Assembly (NCBI GenBank): GCA_019414445.1
Contig: DXMA01000001.1
Span: forward strand, 124,001-188,000
From: Collinsella sp.
Lineage (GTDB): Bacteria > Actinomycetota > Coriobacteriia > Coriobacteriales > Coriobacteriaceae
DNA: 64,000 bases
Direction of reading: 5' to 3'
Part shown: piece after piece, positions 17,780-25,610 of the stretch
How positions within the stretch are numbered: position 1 is the first letter of the stretch
Layout: each line of letters starts with the position of its first letter
The notes under the pieces: model-generated
Seen by the model: only the letters and a program-made list of their open reading frames with translations
What the model was told of the DNA's origin: nothing
Databases searched by the model: none
Translations under genes and position numbers: made by a program

Positions 17780-17873
17780 CGTCAATTCGCTACGAGAAGT
17801 ACCGATTCACGCGTCTTTTGCGGCAGATCGGCTCATTTTGGCTTCGATTTGATCCGTTTGGCTCCGACTCAGA

Positions 17874-17996
17874 CTAAGTGAGTAGACTTTTCGGCTCAGG
17901 CAGAGCACAAAGCGAATCTGCCTTAGTAAAACTGCAGGTCACAGAGGTGGCTGTTTTGGGTGTGCTCGACAGGTCGCGAATAGTCTACTCACTTAG
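17874..17996. repeat. 123-bp inverted-repeat element, copy A
   Basis: Perfect 15-bp terminal inverted repeats (17874-17888 with 17982-17996) enclose a second stem (AGGCAG/CTGCCT). The distal interior GGGTGTGCTCG...GGTC resembles the same position in the 124-bp element at 58904-59027, whose ends are different but also perfectly paired. No ORF inside. Confidence 0.6.
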
Positions 17997-18081
17997 ATTT
18001 TGGGCTCTTTGGTTGGGGAGATGCTGGCTCGTTTTGGTTGTCGAGAGCGGGTGAATTGAAGCGCCCTTTCGCGCTCCATGC

Positions 18082-18087
18082 TACAAT
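18082..18087 (+). promoter_or_regulatory. -10 box for the YitT-like gene
   Basis: TACAAT 46 nt before the GTG start. A TTGAAG at 18056 is a weak -35 candidate because the spacing is 20 nt. Confidence 0.4.
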
Positions 18088-18132
18088 CGCCGACATGCCC
18101 CACAACTACATCTGCCTTCGAAAGGAGCCTAC

Positions 18133-19140
18133 GTGGCGAACGCCATCGATCAGCTCACGGACCGCGTGCTCGTGCTCGGCCGCCTTACCATTGTCCGCCG
18201 CGCCATCACCGCCGTGGCGGTCACCATTTCCGCCGTTTTCCAGACATTCCTGATCCAGGCGTTCATTCGACCCGCCGACCTGCTTCCGAGCGGTCTTACC
18301 GGCGTCGCGGTCCTACTCGATCGCGTTACCTCGCTGGGCGGCGTTCACATCGACATCTCGCTCGGCATGCTCGCGCTCAACATCCCCGTGGCGCTCCTAT
18401 GCTGGAGCGGCATCAGCAAGCGCTTCGTCATCTTCTCGATGATGCAGGTCGTGCTCTCGTCGCTGTTCCTCAACATCTTTCACTTTGCCCCGTTTTTGGG
18501 CGACAAGATTATGCTCATCATTTTTGGCGGCGTGGTCTCGGGTCTGGGCGCTGCCATCGCGCTAAAGTCCGGCGCATCCACCGGCGGCACCGACTTTATC
18601 GCGCTGTGGGTCTCCAACCACACGGGCAAGACTATCTGGGGCGTCATCTTTGGTTTCAACTGCTTTATCCTGGCGATCTTTGGCTTTATGTTTGGCTGGG
18701 ACAACGCGGCGTACTCCATCGTGTTCCAGTTTATTTCGACCAAGACCATCGACAGTTTCTATCGTCGCTACGACCGCGTGACGCTGCAGATCACGACGCG
18801 CAAGGCAGACGAGGTCATGACCGCCTATGTTGACCATTTTCAGCACGGCATTAGCTGCGCTGAGGTCATCGGCGGATACAGCCGCGAAAAGATGTATCTG
18901 CTGCACGCCGTTGTCTCGACCTATGAGAGCCAGGACATTATCAAGCTAGTGTGCGACATTGATCCCGGCGCCGTGATCAATGTGTTCCACACGCTCAACT
19001 TTGTGGGCGGCTGGTGGGGCGGTCATGTCGACGAGCCCATGCCCACAGCCGTACCCGATCCCGACAAGCCCGCGCGCATGACCAGCAGGCAGGCGCGCCT
19101 CAGCGAGCAGGACAGCCTGCAGCAGGACGACGGCAAGTAG
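18133..19140 (+). CDS. YitT-family membrane protein (DUF161 plus DUF2179)
   Basis: 335 residues. Six or so hydrophobic segments (about 20-195) with QAFIRPADLLPSGLTGVAVLL and SGASTGGTDFIALW, typical of YitT, then a soluble DUF2179 domain (about 215-290, TRKADEVMTAYVDHFQHGISCAEV). Function of the family is not established; it resembles small-molecule transporters. GTG start behind GAAAGGAG. It separates the two gntR parts of the island and is probably a monocistronic housekeeping gene. Confidence 0.85.
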   Translation: MANAIDQLTDRVLVLGRLTIVRRAITAVAVTISAVFQTFLIQAFIRPADLLPSGLTGVAVLLDRVTSLGGVHIDISLGMLALNIPVALLCWSGISKRFVIFSMMQVVLSSLFLNIFHFAPFLGDKIMLIIFGGVVSGLGAAIALKSGASTGGTDFIALWVSNHTGKTIWGVIFGFNCFILAIFGFMFGWDNAAYSIVFQFISTKTIDSFYRRYDRVTLQITTRKADEVMTAYVDHFQHGISCAEVIGGYSREKMYLLHAVVSTYESQDIIKLVCDIDPGAVINVFHTLNFVGGWWGGHVDEPMPTAVPDPDKPARMTSRQARLSEQDSLQQDDGK

Positions 19141-19224
19141 GGTATTGGCATTTTGCCGGCCCGGCGCAACCCTTCCGTATGAGTCCCTCGAAAGCCCCGT
19201 TGCTTTCGAGGGACTTTCGTTTGC

Positions 19225-19268
19225 CCAGATAAAACCTACCAAAATGAAGCTGTCGCTTTTTGGTAGGT
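19225..19268. repeat. REP-like palindrome with compensatory stem changes
   Basis: CAGATAAAACCTACCAAAA (from 19226) pairs with TTTTTGGTAGGT (19257-19268). Compared with the 28894 copy (CCTGCC/GGCAGG), both strands of the stem changed together to CCTACC/GGTAGG. Confidence 0.7.
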
Positions 19269-19308
19269 GGGGTGTATCGTTTTATCAATATGAGGTAACA
19301 TGACACTA

Positions 19309-19317
19309 GACGTTATA
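19309..19317 (+). promoter_or_regulatory. GACGTTATA site before gntR
   Basis: The first nine bases of the GACGTTATAAT motif found before the PTS operon (13177) and the second deglycase gene (35450, reverse) occur 43 nt before this regulator's start, suggesting that this GntR protein may be the one that reads the motif. Confidence 0.5.
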
Positions 19318-19359
19318 TACGTATTAGTTATTTCGATATTTCGATAAGAGTGATCAGAT

Positions 19360-20079
19360 ATGCCTGCACCCAAAAATGCACCGCTTTACCAGCAGATTTA
19401 TGACGAAATCAAGGATGCAATCGAGAAAGGTGTTTATGCACCCAAGGAGCGTATTCCGTCCGAGCTTGAGCTAGCCGAGCAGTACGATGTGAGCCGAATT
19501 ACGGTGCGCCGCGCCGTCGAGGAGTTGTGCTCCGATGGCTACCTGGTTAAGCAGCAGGGCCGCGGCACCTTTGTTTCCACGCCGCACATCAATCGTCAGT
19601 TCCATGCCTCGACGCTGCAGACGTTTACCGCGCTGTGTGCCGGCAACGGCATGAAGGCCGGTGCGCACGTGGTCGATCGCCAGATCGTTCCGGCGCGCCA
19701 AAACGAGATGGAGTTCTTTGGTCTGCAGAAGGATGCGCTGCTACTGCATATCAAGCGCGTGCGTACGGCCGACGGCGAGCCCATCTTTGAGGAGAACATC
19801 TTTGTGCCGTTTGACGCCTACCGTGAGCTGTTGACGGCCGATCTTGAGGACAAGTCGATTTTTGCCGAGGTCGAGCGTGTTGGCGGAACGCCGATTGTCT
19901 CGGTTGGCTACCGCACGGTCGAGGCCGTTCGAGCTAACGCCGAGCAGGCGGCCGAGCTGGGCATTGCTCCGCACGATCCACTGCTCAATCTGCGTGCCGG
20001 CTTTACCGGTCCCAATGGCGAGCCGGTCCTGATGGGTAAGCAGTACTACGTGGGATCGCGCTACGTCATGGTGATGTAA
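19360..20079 (+). CDS. GntR/HutC-family regulator (UTRA domain)
   Basis: 239 residues. Winged helix (about 8-72) with PSELELAEQYDVSRITVRRAVEELCSDGYLVKQQGRGTFV, then a UTRA domain (about 90-230). A GACGTTATA motif upstream links it to the PTS and SIS genes, so it is a candidate common regulator of both PTS loci. The stop codon is followed at once by the 134-nt structured element, which ends its transcript. Confidence 0.9.
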   Translation: MPAPKNAPLYQQIYDEIKDAIEKGVYAPKERIPSELELAEQYDVSRITVRRAVEELCSDGYLVKQQGRGTFVSTPHINRQFHASTLQTFTALCAGNGMKAGAHVVDRQIVPARQNEMEFFGLQKDALLLHIKRVRTADGEPIFEENIFVPFDAYRELLTADLEDKSIFAEVERVGGTPIVSVGYRTVEAVRANAEQAAELGIAPHDPLLNLRAGFTGPNGEPVLMGKQYYVGSRYVMVM

Positions 20080-20213
20080 GTTACGCGGTTTTACCAAACC
20101 GCGTAACGGGCCGACGCTGCGCGCCGCCCAGGGCGACAATTTGTCATTCAAAAGGCGAGGCATGACCAGAAGGTCTATGCCTTGCCTTTTTCATGCCAAC
20201 TTGTTCGCCCTGG
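20080..20213 (+). ncRNA. 134-nt structured element, copy 1 (terminator-containing)
   Basis: It begins right after the gntR stop. Hairpin 1: GTTACGCGGTTT/AAACCGCGTAAC with loop TACC. A long-range helix, CCAGGGCGA (20128-20136) with TCGCCCTGG (20205-20213) plus CAA/TTG, encloses a terminator-like hairpin (20151-20189) capped by GACC-AGAA-GGTC and followed by TTTTT. The copy at 47916-48049 has the same length and layout with changed but still paired helices. Confidence 0.75.
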
Positions 20214-20250
20214 ACGTCGCTCGCTGTCCGTCCTCTACCTGCGGCGGAGT

Positions 20251-20344
20251 AGTCATTGCACTCATTGGGGACAGACTTAAATGAGTAGTCGTTAGGGATA
20301 TTCTTGTTTGACTAGTCGTTTAAGAACGTCCCCAATGACTACCC
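20251..20344. repeat. REPIN-like pair of GTAGTCATTGGGGAC palindromes
   Basis: GTAGTCATTG...CATTGGGGACAG on the left is mirrored by GTCCCCAATGACTAC on the right, with internal GAGTAGTC/GACTAGTC copies. A GTAG tetranucleotide at the hairpin foot is the mark of REP sequences mobilised by RAYT transposases. No transposase gene is in this window. Confidence 0.65.
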
Positions 20345-20425
20345 ATGTCGTGGCCGGCAGCCGTGCGCCACCGGTCCGCGTGGCGGCGTATAATCGGCGG
20401 CAGATGACTTGGACGTTAGGAAACC

Positions 20426-22408
20426 ATGACCGATAGCATGCAGCAGATGGCGCTCGACACGCTCGGCGCCTATTTTGGCTACACCTCGTTTCGCCCGGGG
20501 CAGGACCGCATGGTCGATGCGATCCTTGCTGGCCGCGACGCGCTGGGCGTTATGCCCACGGGCGCCGGCAAGTCCATTTGCTACCAGGTGCCCGCGCTCA
20601 TGCTGCCCGGCATTACCTTTGTGGTGAGTCCGCTGCTGTCGCTTATGGAGGACCAGACCCGTGCGCTGCTCGCGGCGGGCGCGCGACCCAGCTATCTCAA
20701 CTCCAGCCTTACTCCGGCCCAGCAAAATACCGTGCTCAAGCGGGCGCGCGAGGGCCGCTACCAGCTTATGTACGTGGCGCCCGAGCGCCTGCTCGAGCCG
20801 CGCTTTCTGGCCTTTGCGCAGGAAGCTGCGGCCGAAGGCGGCATTGGCGTTCCGCTCGTGGCCATTGACGAGGCCCACTGCGTGAGCCAATGGGGCCAGG
20901 ATTTCCGCCCCGCCTATCTGCAGATTCGTGAGTTCATCGATTCCCTGCCGCAACGCCCTATCGTGGCGGCCTTTACCGCCACGGCGACCGAGCGCGTACG
21001 CGCGGACATTCAGCAGATGCTCGGCCTGCAAAACCCGGCGACGGTGGTGACGGGCTTCGATCGCAAGAACCTCAACTTTGGTTGCGAAGAGATGGGCGAC
21101 AAGGCCAAGACCGCCTGGGTGCGCGACTACGTGATCGCGCATTCGAGCGAGAGCGGCATCGTGTATTGCTCGACCCGCAAGACGGTCGATGCGCTGGCAG
21201 GTGAGCTTGCCGAGGCGCTGGGCCCCAGCGGCATTCGCGTTGGCCGCTACCATGCCGGCATGGGCAACGACGCCCGCCGCCAAAGCCAACGCGCCTTTAT
21301 CGACGACGATATCCAGGTGATGGTTGCCACCAACGCCTTTGGCATGGGCATCGACAAGCCCAACGTGCGCTACGTGATCCATAACAACGTGCCCGAGAGC
21401 ATCGAGGCCTACTACCAGGAGGCGGGCCGCGCCGGCCGCGATGGCGACCCGGCTAGCTGCCACTTGCTGTGGAACGGCAACGATTTTCGCATGCGCCGCT
21501 TTCTGATCGATCGCGGCGATGCCGCCGATGAGGCGCTCGACGACGAGCAGCGCGCGTGGGCGCTCCAGAATCGATATCGCCTGCTCAGCCAGATGGAGGG
21601 TTACTGCAATACCACCGGCTGCCTGCGCGAATACATGCTGCGCTACTTTGGCGACGAGGCCGCGGCCGAGCATGCTGCCGCGGCCGGTGCGGGCGCCACC
21701 GCCACGGACGAGGTCGAGGGCTGCGGCAACTGCAGCAACTGCCTCACGCAGTTCGAGGTCGAGGACGTCACCGATATGGCCCGCGCTGCCGTGCGCTATG
21801 TGGCCACGCGACCCATGCGCTTTGGCAAGTCGCTGATCGCCGATGTGCTCCACGGCGGCAACACCGAGCGCATTCGCCAGATGCATCTGGACGAGGACCG
21901 CGGCTACGGTGAGCTGTCGAGCGAATCGGTCGGGCGCATCAAGGACATCATCGGCCAGCTGTGCGGCCGCGGTTATCTGGCTACCTCGCAGGGGCAGTAC
22001 CCGGTCGTGGGGCTGGGCCCGCGCGCCGGCGAGGTCGAGGACGAGGCGTTCGCCTTTACCGTTAAGCGTCGCGCGTCCAAGCGCAAGGCCTCGGCCCGCG
22101 CCCGCCGTGCGGTGGACCTGCTGCGCGAGGAGGCCGAGCTGGATCAGCACCCGCGTGTGGGCGACGATGCCGAGCTGTTCGAGCGCCTGCGTGCCCTGCG
22201 CAAGGAAATCTCGACCGAGCTCGAGATGGCGCCGTACATGGTCTTCTCCGACAAGGCCCTGCGCGGCCTGTGCCGTCTGCGCCCGCAGACGCGCGACGAG
22301 CTTATCCAGGTCAACGGCATCGGCGAGAAAAAGGCCGACGCCTTTGGCGAGCAGTTTATGGCGGCGATTGAAGAATTTGAGTCCGAGCATGCGCGGGATG
22401 GAGCGTAA
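20426..22408 (+). CDS. recQ: ATP-dependent DNA helicase RecQ
   Basis: 660 residues. Walker A MPTGAGKSI (~42), DEAHCVSQWG (~148), helicase C motifs GMGIDKPNVRYVIH and QEAGRAGRDG, and a zinc-binding region with Cys in CNTTGCLREYMLRYFGD and CGNCSNC (about 393-440). These are followed by a winged helix and a C-terminal HRDC domain (about 575-650). RecQ unwinds recombination and repair intermediates. The next gene, a gntR, starts 2 nt after the stop, so the two are translationally close. Confidence 0.96.
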   Translation: MTDSMQQMALDTLGAYFGYTSFRPGQDRMVDAILAGRDALGVMPTGAGKSICYQVPALMLPGITFVVSPLLSLMEDQTRALLAAGARPSYLNSSLTPAQQNTVLKRAREGRYQLMYVAPERLLEPRFLAFAQEAAAEGGIGVPLVAIDEAHCVSQWGQDFRPAYLQIREFIDSLPQRPIVAAFTATATERVRADIQQMLGLQNPATVVTGFDRKNLNFGCEEMGDKAKTAWVRDYVIAHSSESGIVYCSTRKTVDALAGELAEALGPSGIRVGRYHAGMGNDARRQSQRAFIDDDIQVMVATNAFGMGIDKPNVRYVIHNNVPESIEAYYQEAGRAGRDGDPASCHLLWNGNDFRMRRFLIDRGDAADEALDDEQRAWALQNRYRLLSQMEGYCNTTGCLREYMLRYFGDEAAAEHAAAAGAGATATDEVEGCGNCSNCLTQFEVEDVTDMARAAVRYVATRPMRFGKSLIADVLHGGNTERIRQMHLDEDRGYGELSSESVGRIKDIIGQLCGRGYLATSQGQYPVVGLGPRAGEVEDEAFAFTVKRRASKRKASARARRAVDLLREEAELDQHPRVGDDAELFERLRALRKEISTELEMAPYMVFSDKALRGLCRLRPQTRDELIQVNGIGEKKADAFGEQFMAAIEEFESEHARDGA

Positions 22409-22410
22409 CG

Positions 22411-23175
22411 ATGGCAACCGATAACAAGACCGAACGTTCTGAGCGCGCCGAGGTGCCCGCCGTGCCACTGTACCAGCAGGTCATGGACGACCTAAAGGGC
22501 GAGATCGCGCGCGGCGTGTACGTGGCCGGCTCGCGCATTCCTTCCGAGATGGAGCTCGCGAAGTCCTACGGCGTGGGGCGCATCACCGTGCGCCGTGCCA
22601 TCGAGGAGCTGTCGCGTGCGGGGTATCTCAACCGCCAGCAGGGGAGGGGCACCTTTGTGTGCGCTCCCAAGCTCAAGCGCAAGATTCGCCAGAAGGGTGA
22701 CGTCCAGAGCTTTACTGAGGGCTGTGCTGCCAACGACATGGTGCCGGGTGCGCGTCTGGTGTCGCGCACGGTGGTTGCGGCGACGCGCGAGGACGCGGCG
22801 TTTTTTGGCGTGGAACCCGGCTGCGAGCTCATTGTGGTCGAGCGCGTGCGCACGGCAGACGGCGTGCCCGTCATGCTCGAGAACAACGCCTTTGTGCTGG
22901 CCGACCATCCCTACCTGCAAACGATGCGCGACGAGGACCTCACGGACAATTCCATCTTTACGCTCGTTGCCGAGCATTCGGGCCGCGCGCCGATCAAGTC
23001 CGACCCCTGCACCGTGGAGATTGCGCTTGCCGACGCTCAGGCGGCCCCGCTGCTGGAGGTGCCGGTCGGCGAGCCGCTCTTCTATATGGAGGCGTACTTT
23101 ACCGATGCGGACGAGCGGCCCTTGCTGCTCGGGCGCCAAAAGATCGTGGGCTCGCGCTACGTGTTCGACATCTAA
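22411..23175 (+). CDS. GntR/HutC-family regulator (UTRA domain)
   Basis: 254 residues. Winged helix (about 18-85) with PSEMELAKSYGVGRITVRRAIEELSRAGYLNRQQGRG, UTRA domain (about 100-245). It begins 2 nt after recQ, with no room for its own promoter, and lies just upstream of deglycase 3. Two related inverted sites in the gap (23185 and 23246) are its likely operators. It is closely similar in layout to the GntR protein at 19360, which suggests duplication. Confidence 0.9.
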   Translation: MATDNKTERSERAEVPAVPLYQQVMDDLKGEIARGVYVAGSRIPSEMELAKSYGVGRITVRRAIEELSRAGYLNRQQGRGTFVCAPKLKRKIRQKGDVQSFTEGCAANDMVPGARLVSRTVVAATREDAAFFGVEPGCELIVVERVRTADGVPVMLENNAFVLADHPYLQTMRDEDLTDNSIFTLVAEHSGRAPIKSDPCTVEIALADAQAAPLLEVPVGEPLFYMEAYFTDADERPLLLGRQKIVGSRYVFDI

Positions 23176-23184
23176 CGTCCACAT

Positions 23185-23264
23185 ATAGAACAACATGGAA
23201 CAAATTTGCCGTGATGACTTCACGGGCGTTGTTACACGTGCTATAAATGGAACAACATAGAACG
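23185..23264. promoter_or_regulatory. Candidate GntR operators before deglycase 3
   Basis: ATAGAACAACATGGAACA (23185-23202) and AATGGAACAACATAGAACG (23246-23264) share the core GAACAACAT, with the TAGAAC/TGGAAC halves in swapped order, about six DNA turns apart. This suits cooperative binding or looping by a GntR dimer. Confidence 0.66.
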
Positions 23265-23319
23265 ACCGCAGGTACAGGCTGTCGTCGTTCAAAGCTGCCA
23301 TACAAGGAGGAGCATCAGG

Positions 23320-24288
23320 ATGAACGCACATGATTTGGTTCAGGAAATCATCGAGCGCAAGGGCAAGATCGAAAACGTCTTTTGGATCGCTTGTGGCGGT
23401 TCGATGATCGACCTGATGCCGGCCAACGAGCTGCTCAAGCGCGAGGCCACCACGTTTACCTCGACGGTCTACACGGCACGCGAGTTTTGCCTGATGGCCC
23501 CCAAGAGCTTAGGGCCGAAGTCGCTCGTTATTGCCTGCAGCCACAGCGGCAACACGCAAGAGGTCGTCGACGGCTGCGAGATGGCACTGGCCGCCGGCGC
23601 CGAGGTCGTCGCCCTCACCGACTGCGAGGGCTCCAAGATCGATAACGACAAGTGGACTACCTGGGTCTACCCCTGGGGCGAGGGCGTGTCGCAGGCCGAG
23701 GTACCGCAGGGCATCGGCACCCTGATCGCTGCCGAGCTGCTCGACCAGCAGGAAGGCTACGAGGCGCTCGCCGACATGTACGAAGGCCTTAAGCAGATGG
23801 ACGCGCTGCTGCCTGCCGCCCGCGAGAAGGTCAACGCCGAGCTGGGCGATCGCTTTGCCGAGCTTTGCCAGCAGCACAAGTTCTTCTATATCCTGGGCTC
23901 CGGTCCCAACTTTAGCCAGACCTACGCCATGGCCATCTGCTCGCTCATGGAGATGCAGTGGCAGCACTGCTGCTATATCCACTCCGGCGAGTACTTCCAC
24001 GGCCCCTTCGAGGCTACCGAGCCCGGCGTGTTCTACTTTGTGCAGCTCGGATCGGGCGAGTGCCGCCCCATGGAGGAGCGCGCGCTTGCGTTCCTCAACA
24101 CGCACACCGATACGATTATGGTGCTCGACGCGCTTGAGTACGGCGTGGGCGAAGTGCCTGCCAGCGTGCGTTCGTTCCTGGAGCCGATCTTCTTCTATGC
24201 GATGAGCTGCGAGCTGCGCGCCGCCCGCGGCAAGGTGTTCGACCACAGCCCCGAGATCCGTCGCTACATGGGCATCGAACAGTACTAG
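23320..24288 (+). CDS. SIS-domain sugar-amine-6-phosphate deglycase (FrlB-like), copy 3
   Basis: 322 residues, two SIS domains. Glu211 (MEMQW) and His227 (SGEYFHGPFEATEPG) keep the 16-residue spacing; of the four copies this one is closest to FrlB around the active site and ends RRYMGIEQY. Good AAGGAGGAG site. It has its own GntR gene and operators but no PTS genes next to it, so its substrate must enter through one of the two PTS systems or another carrier. Its transcript ends at the shared terminator 24339-24379. Confidence 0.84.
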   Translation: MNAHDLVQEIIERKGKIENVFWIACGGSMIDLMPANELLKREATTFTSTVYTAREFCLMAPKSLGPKSLVIACSHSGNTQEVVDGCEMALAAGAEVVALTDCEGSKIDNDKWTTWVYPWGEGVSQAEVPQGIGTLIAAELLDQQEGYEALADMYEGLKQMDALLPAAREKVNAELGDRFAELCQQHKFFYILGSGPNFSQTYAMAICSLMEMQWQHCCYIHSGEYFHGPFEATEPGVFYFVQLGSGECRPMEERALAFLNTHTDTIMVLDALEYGVGEVPASVRSFLEPIFFYAMSCELRAARGKVFDHSPEIRRYMGIEQY

Positions 24289-24338
24289 GTAACGGGAAAA
24301 GCATTCACCTTCGATTCGCAAGCGAACAGCGTGCGTAA

Positions 24339-24379
24339 AAAGCGGGCCGCGCCGGTGGGTTTCCGGCGTGGCCCGCTTT
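24339..24379. terminator. Bidirectional terminator between convergent genes
   Basis: 17-bp GC-rich stem with one mismatch (24339-24355 with 24363-24379), A-rich before and TTTG after, between the stops of deglycase 3 and the dehydrogenase gene. Confidence 0.85.
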
Positions 24380-24421
24380 GCATGGCGTCCGTATGAGCGA
24401 GGTGTCGCGGCAAGCGGCGGA

Positions 24422-25399
24422 CTACTTCGCGTCGTAGGCCTCGGCGTCCCACCAGTCGAGTTGGGCGATGTTGTCGCGGATGTGCTGGCAGCTCTTGTGG
24501 AAGCCCTCGAGCTCGTACTCGGACAGGTCGAGCGTGTAGACCTCCTCGACGCCCTCGGCACCGATCACGCACGGCAGGGAGGTAAAGATGCCCTCCTCGC
24601 CATACTGGCCGGTCATAAGCGTGGAGGCCGAAAGCACGGCGTGCTCGTTGTGCAGCACGGCGGCGCAGACACGCGCGGCGGAGTTGGCGACGGCGTACTC
24701 GGTGCACTGCTTGCCAGCGTAGGTCACATAGCCGCCCTTGCGCGCGAGTTCCTCGACCTCCATGTGGTCGAACGCGTACTTGTCGGGGTTCTCGGCCTGA
24801 AGCTCGTTGAGGCTCTTGCCGGCGATGGTTGCGGCCTTAAAGGCGGCAAGCTGGCTAAAACCGTGCTCGCCGATCATGTAGGCGTCGATGGACTTGGGGC
24901 TCACGCCGACCTTCTTGGAGATCTCGGTGCGCAGGCGGGCGGAGTCCAGGCCGCAGCCCGAGCCGATGATCTTTTTGGGATCGTAGCCGGTCAGATGCCA
25001 CAGCTCGGTGCACACGACGTCGCAGGGGTTGGAGATACTTACGAAGATGCCGTCAAAGCCAGCATCGACGATGCGCTTGGCAAAGGAGCGGGCGGCGTCG
25101 GTGGTAAAGAACAGCTCGCCGTCGCGGTTGCCAGCGGCCAGCGCGACCTTACCGGCGGCGTTGACGATGACGTCGCAGCAGGCCAGCTCCTCGTAGTGGT
25201 CGTAGCAGTTGACGATCTTGGTGTTGTACGGGACAAACGAAAGGGAGTCGCGCAGGTCCTGGACCTCGGACGTCACCTTGGCCTCGTTGATATCGCACAG
25301 GTACAGTTCATCGGCAATGCCCTGCATGAGCAGGCTGTTGGCGACATGTGCTCCTACGTGGCCCTGGCCGACCACACCGATCTTACGCGTCTGGTACAT
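24422..25399 (-). CDS. L-lactate / L-2-hydroxyacid dehydrogenase (L-HicDH-like)
   Basis: 325 residues, LDH/MDH superfamily. N-terminal NAD-binding GVVGQGHVGAHVA, catalytic His in IGEHGFSQ, ISNPCDV and GSGCGLDSARLR. The substrate loop (GKVALAAGNRDGELFF) lacks the usual LDH sequence and resembles L-2-hydroxyisocaproate dehydrogenase, so 2-keto acids other than pyruvate are possible substrates. Start at 25399 behind GAAAGG; an in-frame ATG 39 nt earlier has no site. Convergent with deglycase 3 and not part of its operon. Confidence 0.85.
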   Translation of the reverse strand: MYQTRKIGVVGQGHVGAHVANSLLMQGIADELYLCDINEAKVTSEVQDLRDSLSFVPYNTKIVNCYDHYEELACCDVIVNAAGKVALAAGNRDGELFFTTDAARSFAKRIVDAGFDGIFVSISNPCDVVCTELWHLTGYDPKKIIGSGCGLDSARLRTEISKKVGVSPKSIDAYMIGEHGFSQLAAFKAATIAGKSLNELQAENPDKYAFDHMEVEELARKGGYVTYAGKQCTEYAVANSAARVCAAVLHNEHAVLSASTLMTGQYGEEGIFTSLPCVIGAEGVEEVYTLDLSEYELEGFHKSCQHIRDNIAQLDWWDAEAYDAK

Positions 25400-25473
25400 A
25401 TATGTATCCTTTCGGCCGAGTTTTTCGCGTCGAACCATTGTAGCGTCCTGCTGTCACTTTGCTAAGCTAAAGC

Positions 25474-25516
25474 GAAGTAGTTTTTTGGGACATGCCTTAA
25501 TCTCTACTTTTGGGGT
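25474..25516. repeat. Palindrome with GGGACATGCC core
   Basis: AAGTAG and CTACTT flank a core GGGACATGCC. The same core, as GGGCATGTCCC, sits in a better-paired hairpin at 29940-29979, so these are probably two members of one repeat family. Confidence 0.45.
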
Positions 25517-25576
25517 GATTTGGGCCGCTGACGGCATCGCTGGGCGATGTGCTCGCGCGGATGGGGCCGCTCGTTG

Positions 25577-25582
25577 TACCAT
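25577..25582 (+). promoter_or_regulatory. -10 box before metA
   Basis: TACCAT followed by AG, 29 nt before the metA start. No SAM riboswitch pattern was found in the 170 nt upstream. Confidence 0.45.
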
Positions 25583-25610
25583 AGCTGCAACTGACTCGTA
25601 AGGAGCATCC

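Noticed and set aside
17874..17996. Insertion sequence remnant
   Set aside because: Perfect end repeats are present, but there is no transposase fragment and no clear target duplication; kept only as an inverted-repeat element.
25430..25610. SAM riboswitch upstream of metA
   Set aside because: No SAM-I core sequences or four-helix junction pattern could be found; only a -10 box and a short palindrome.
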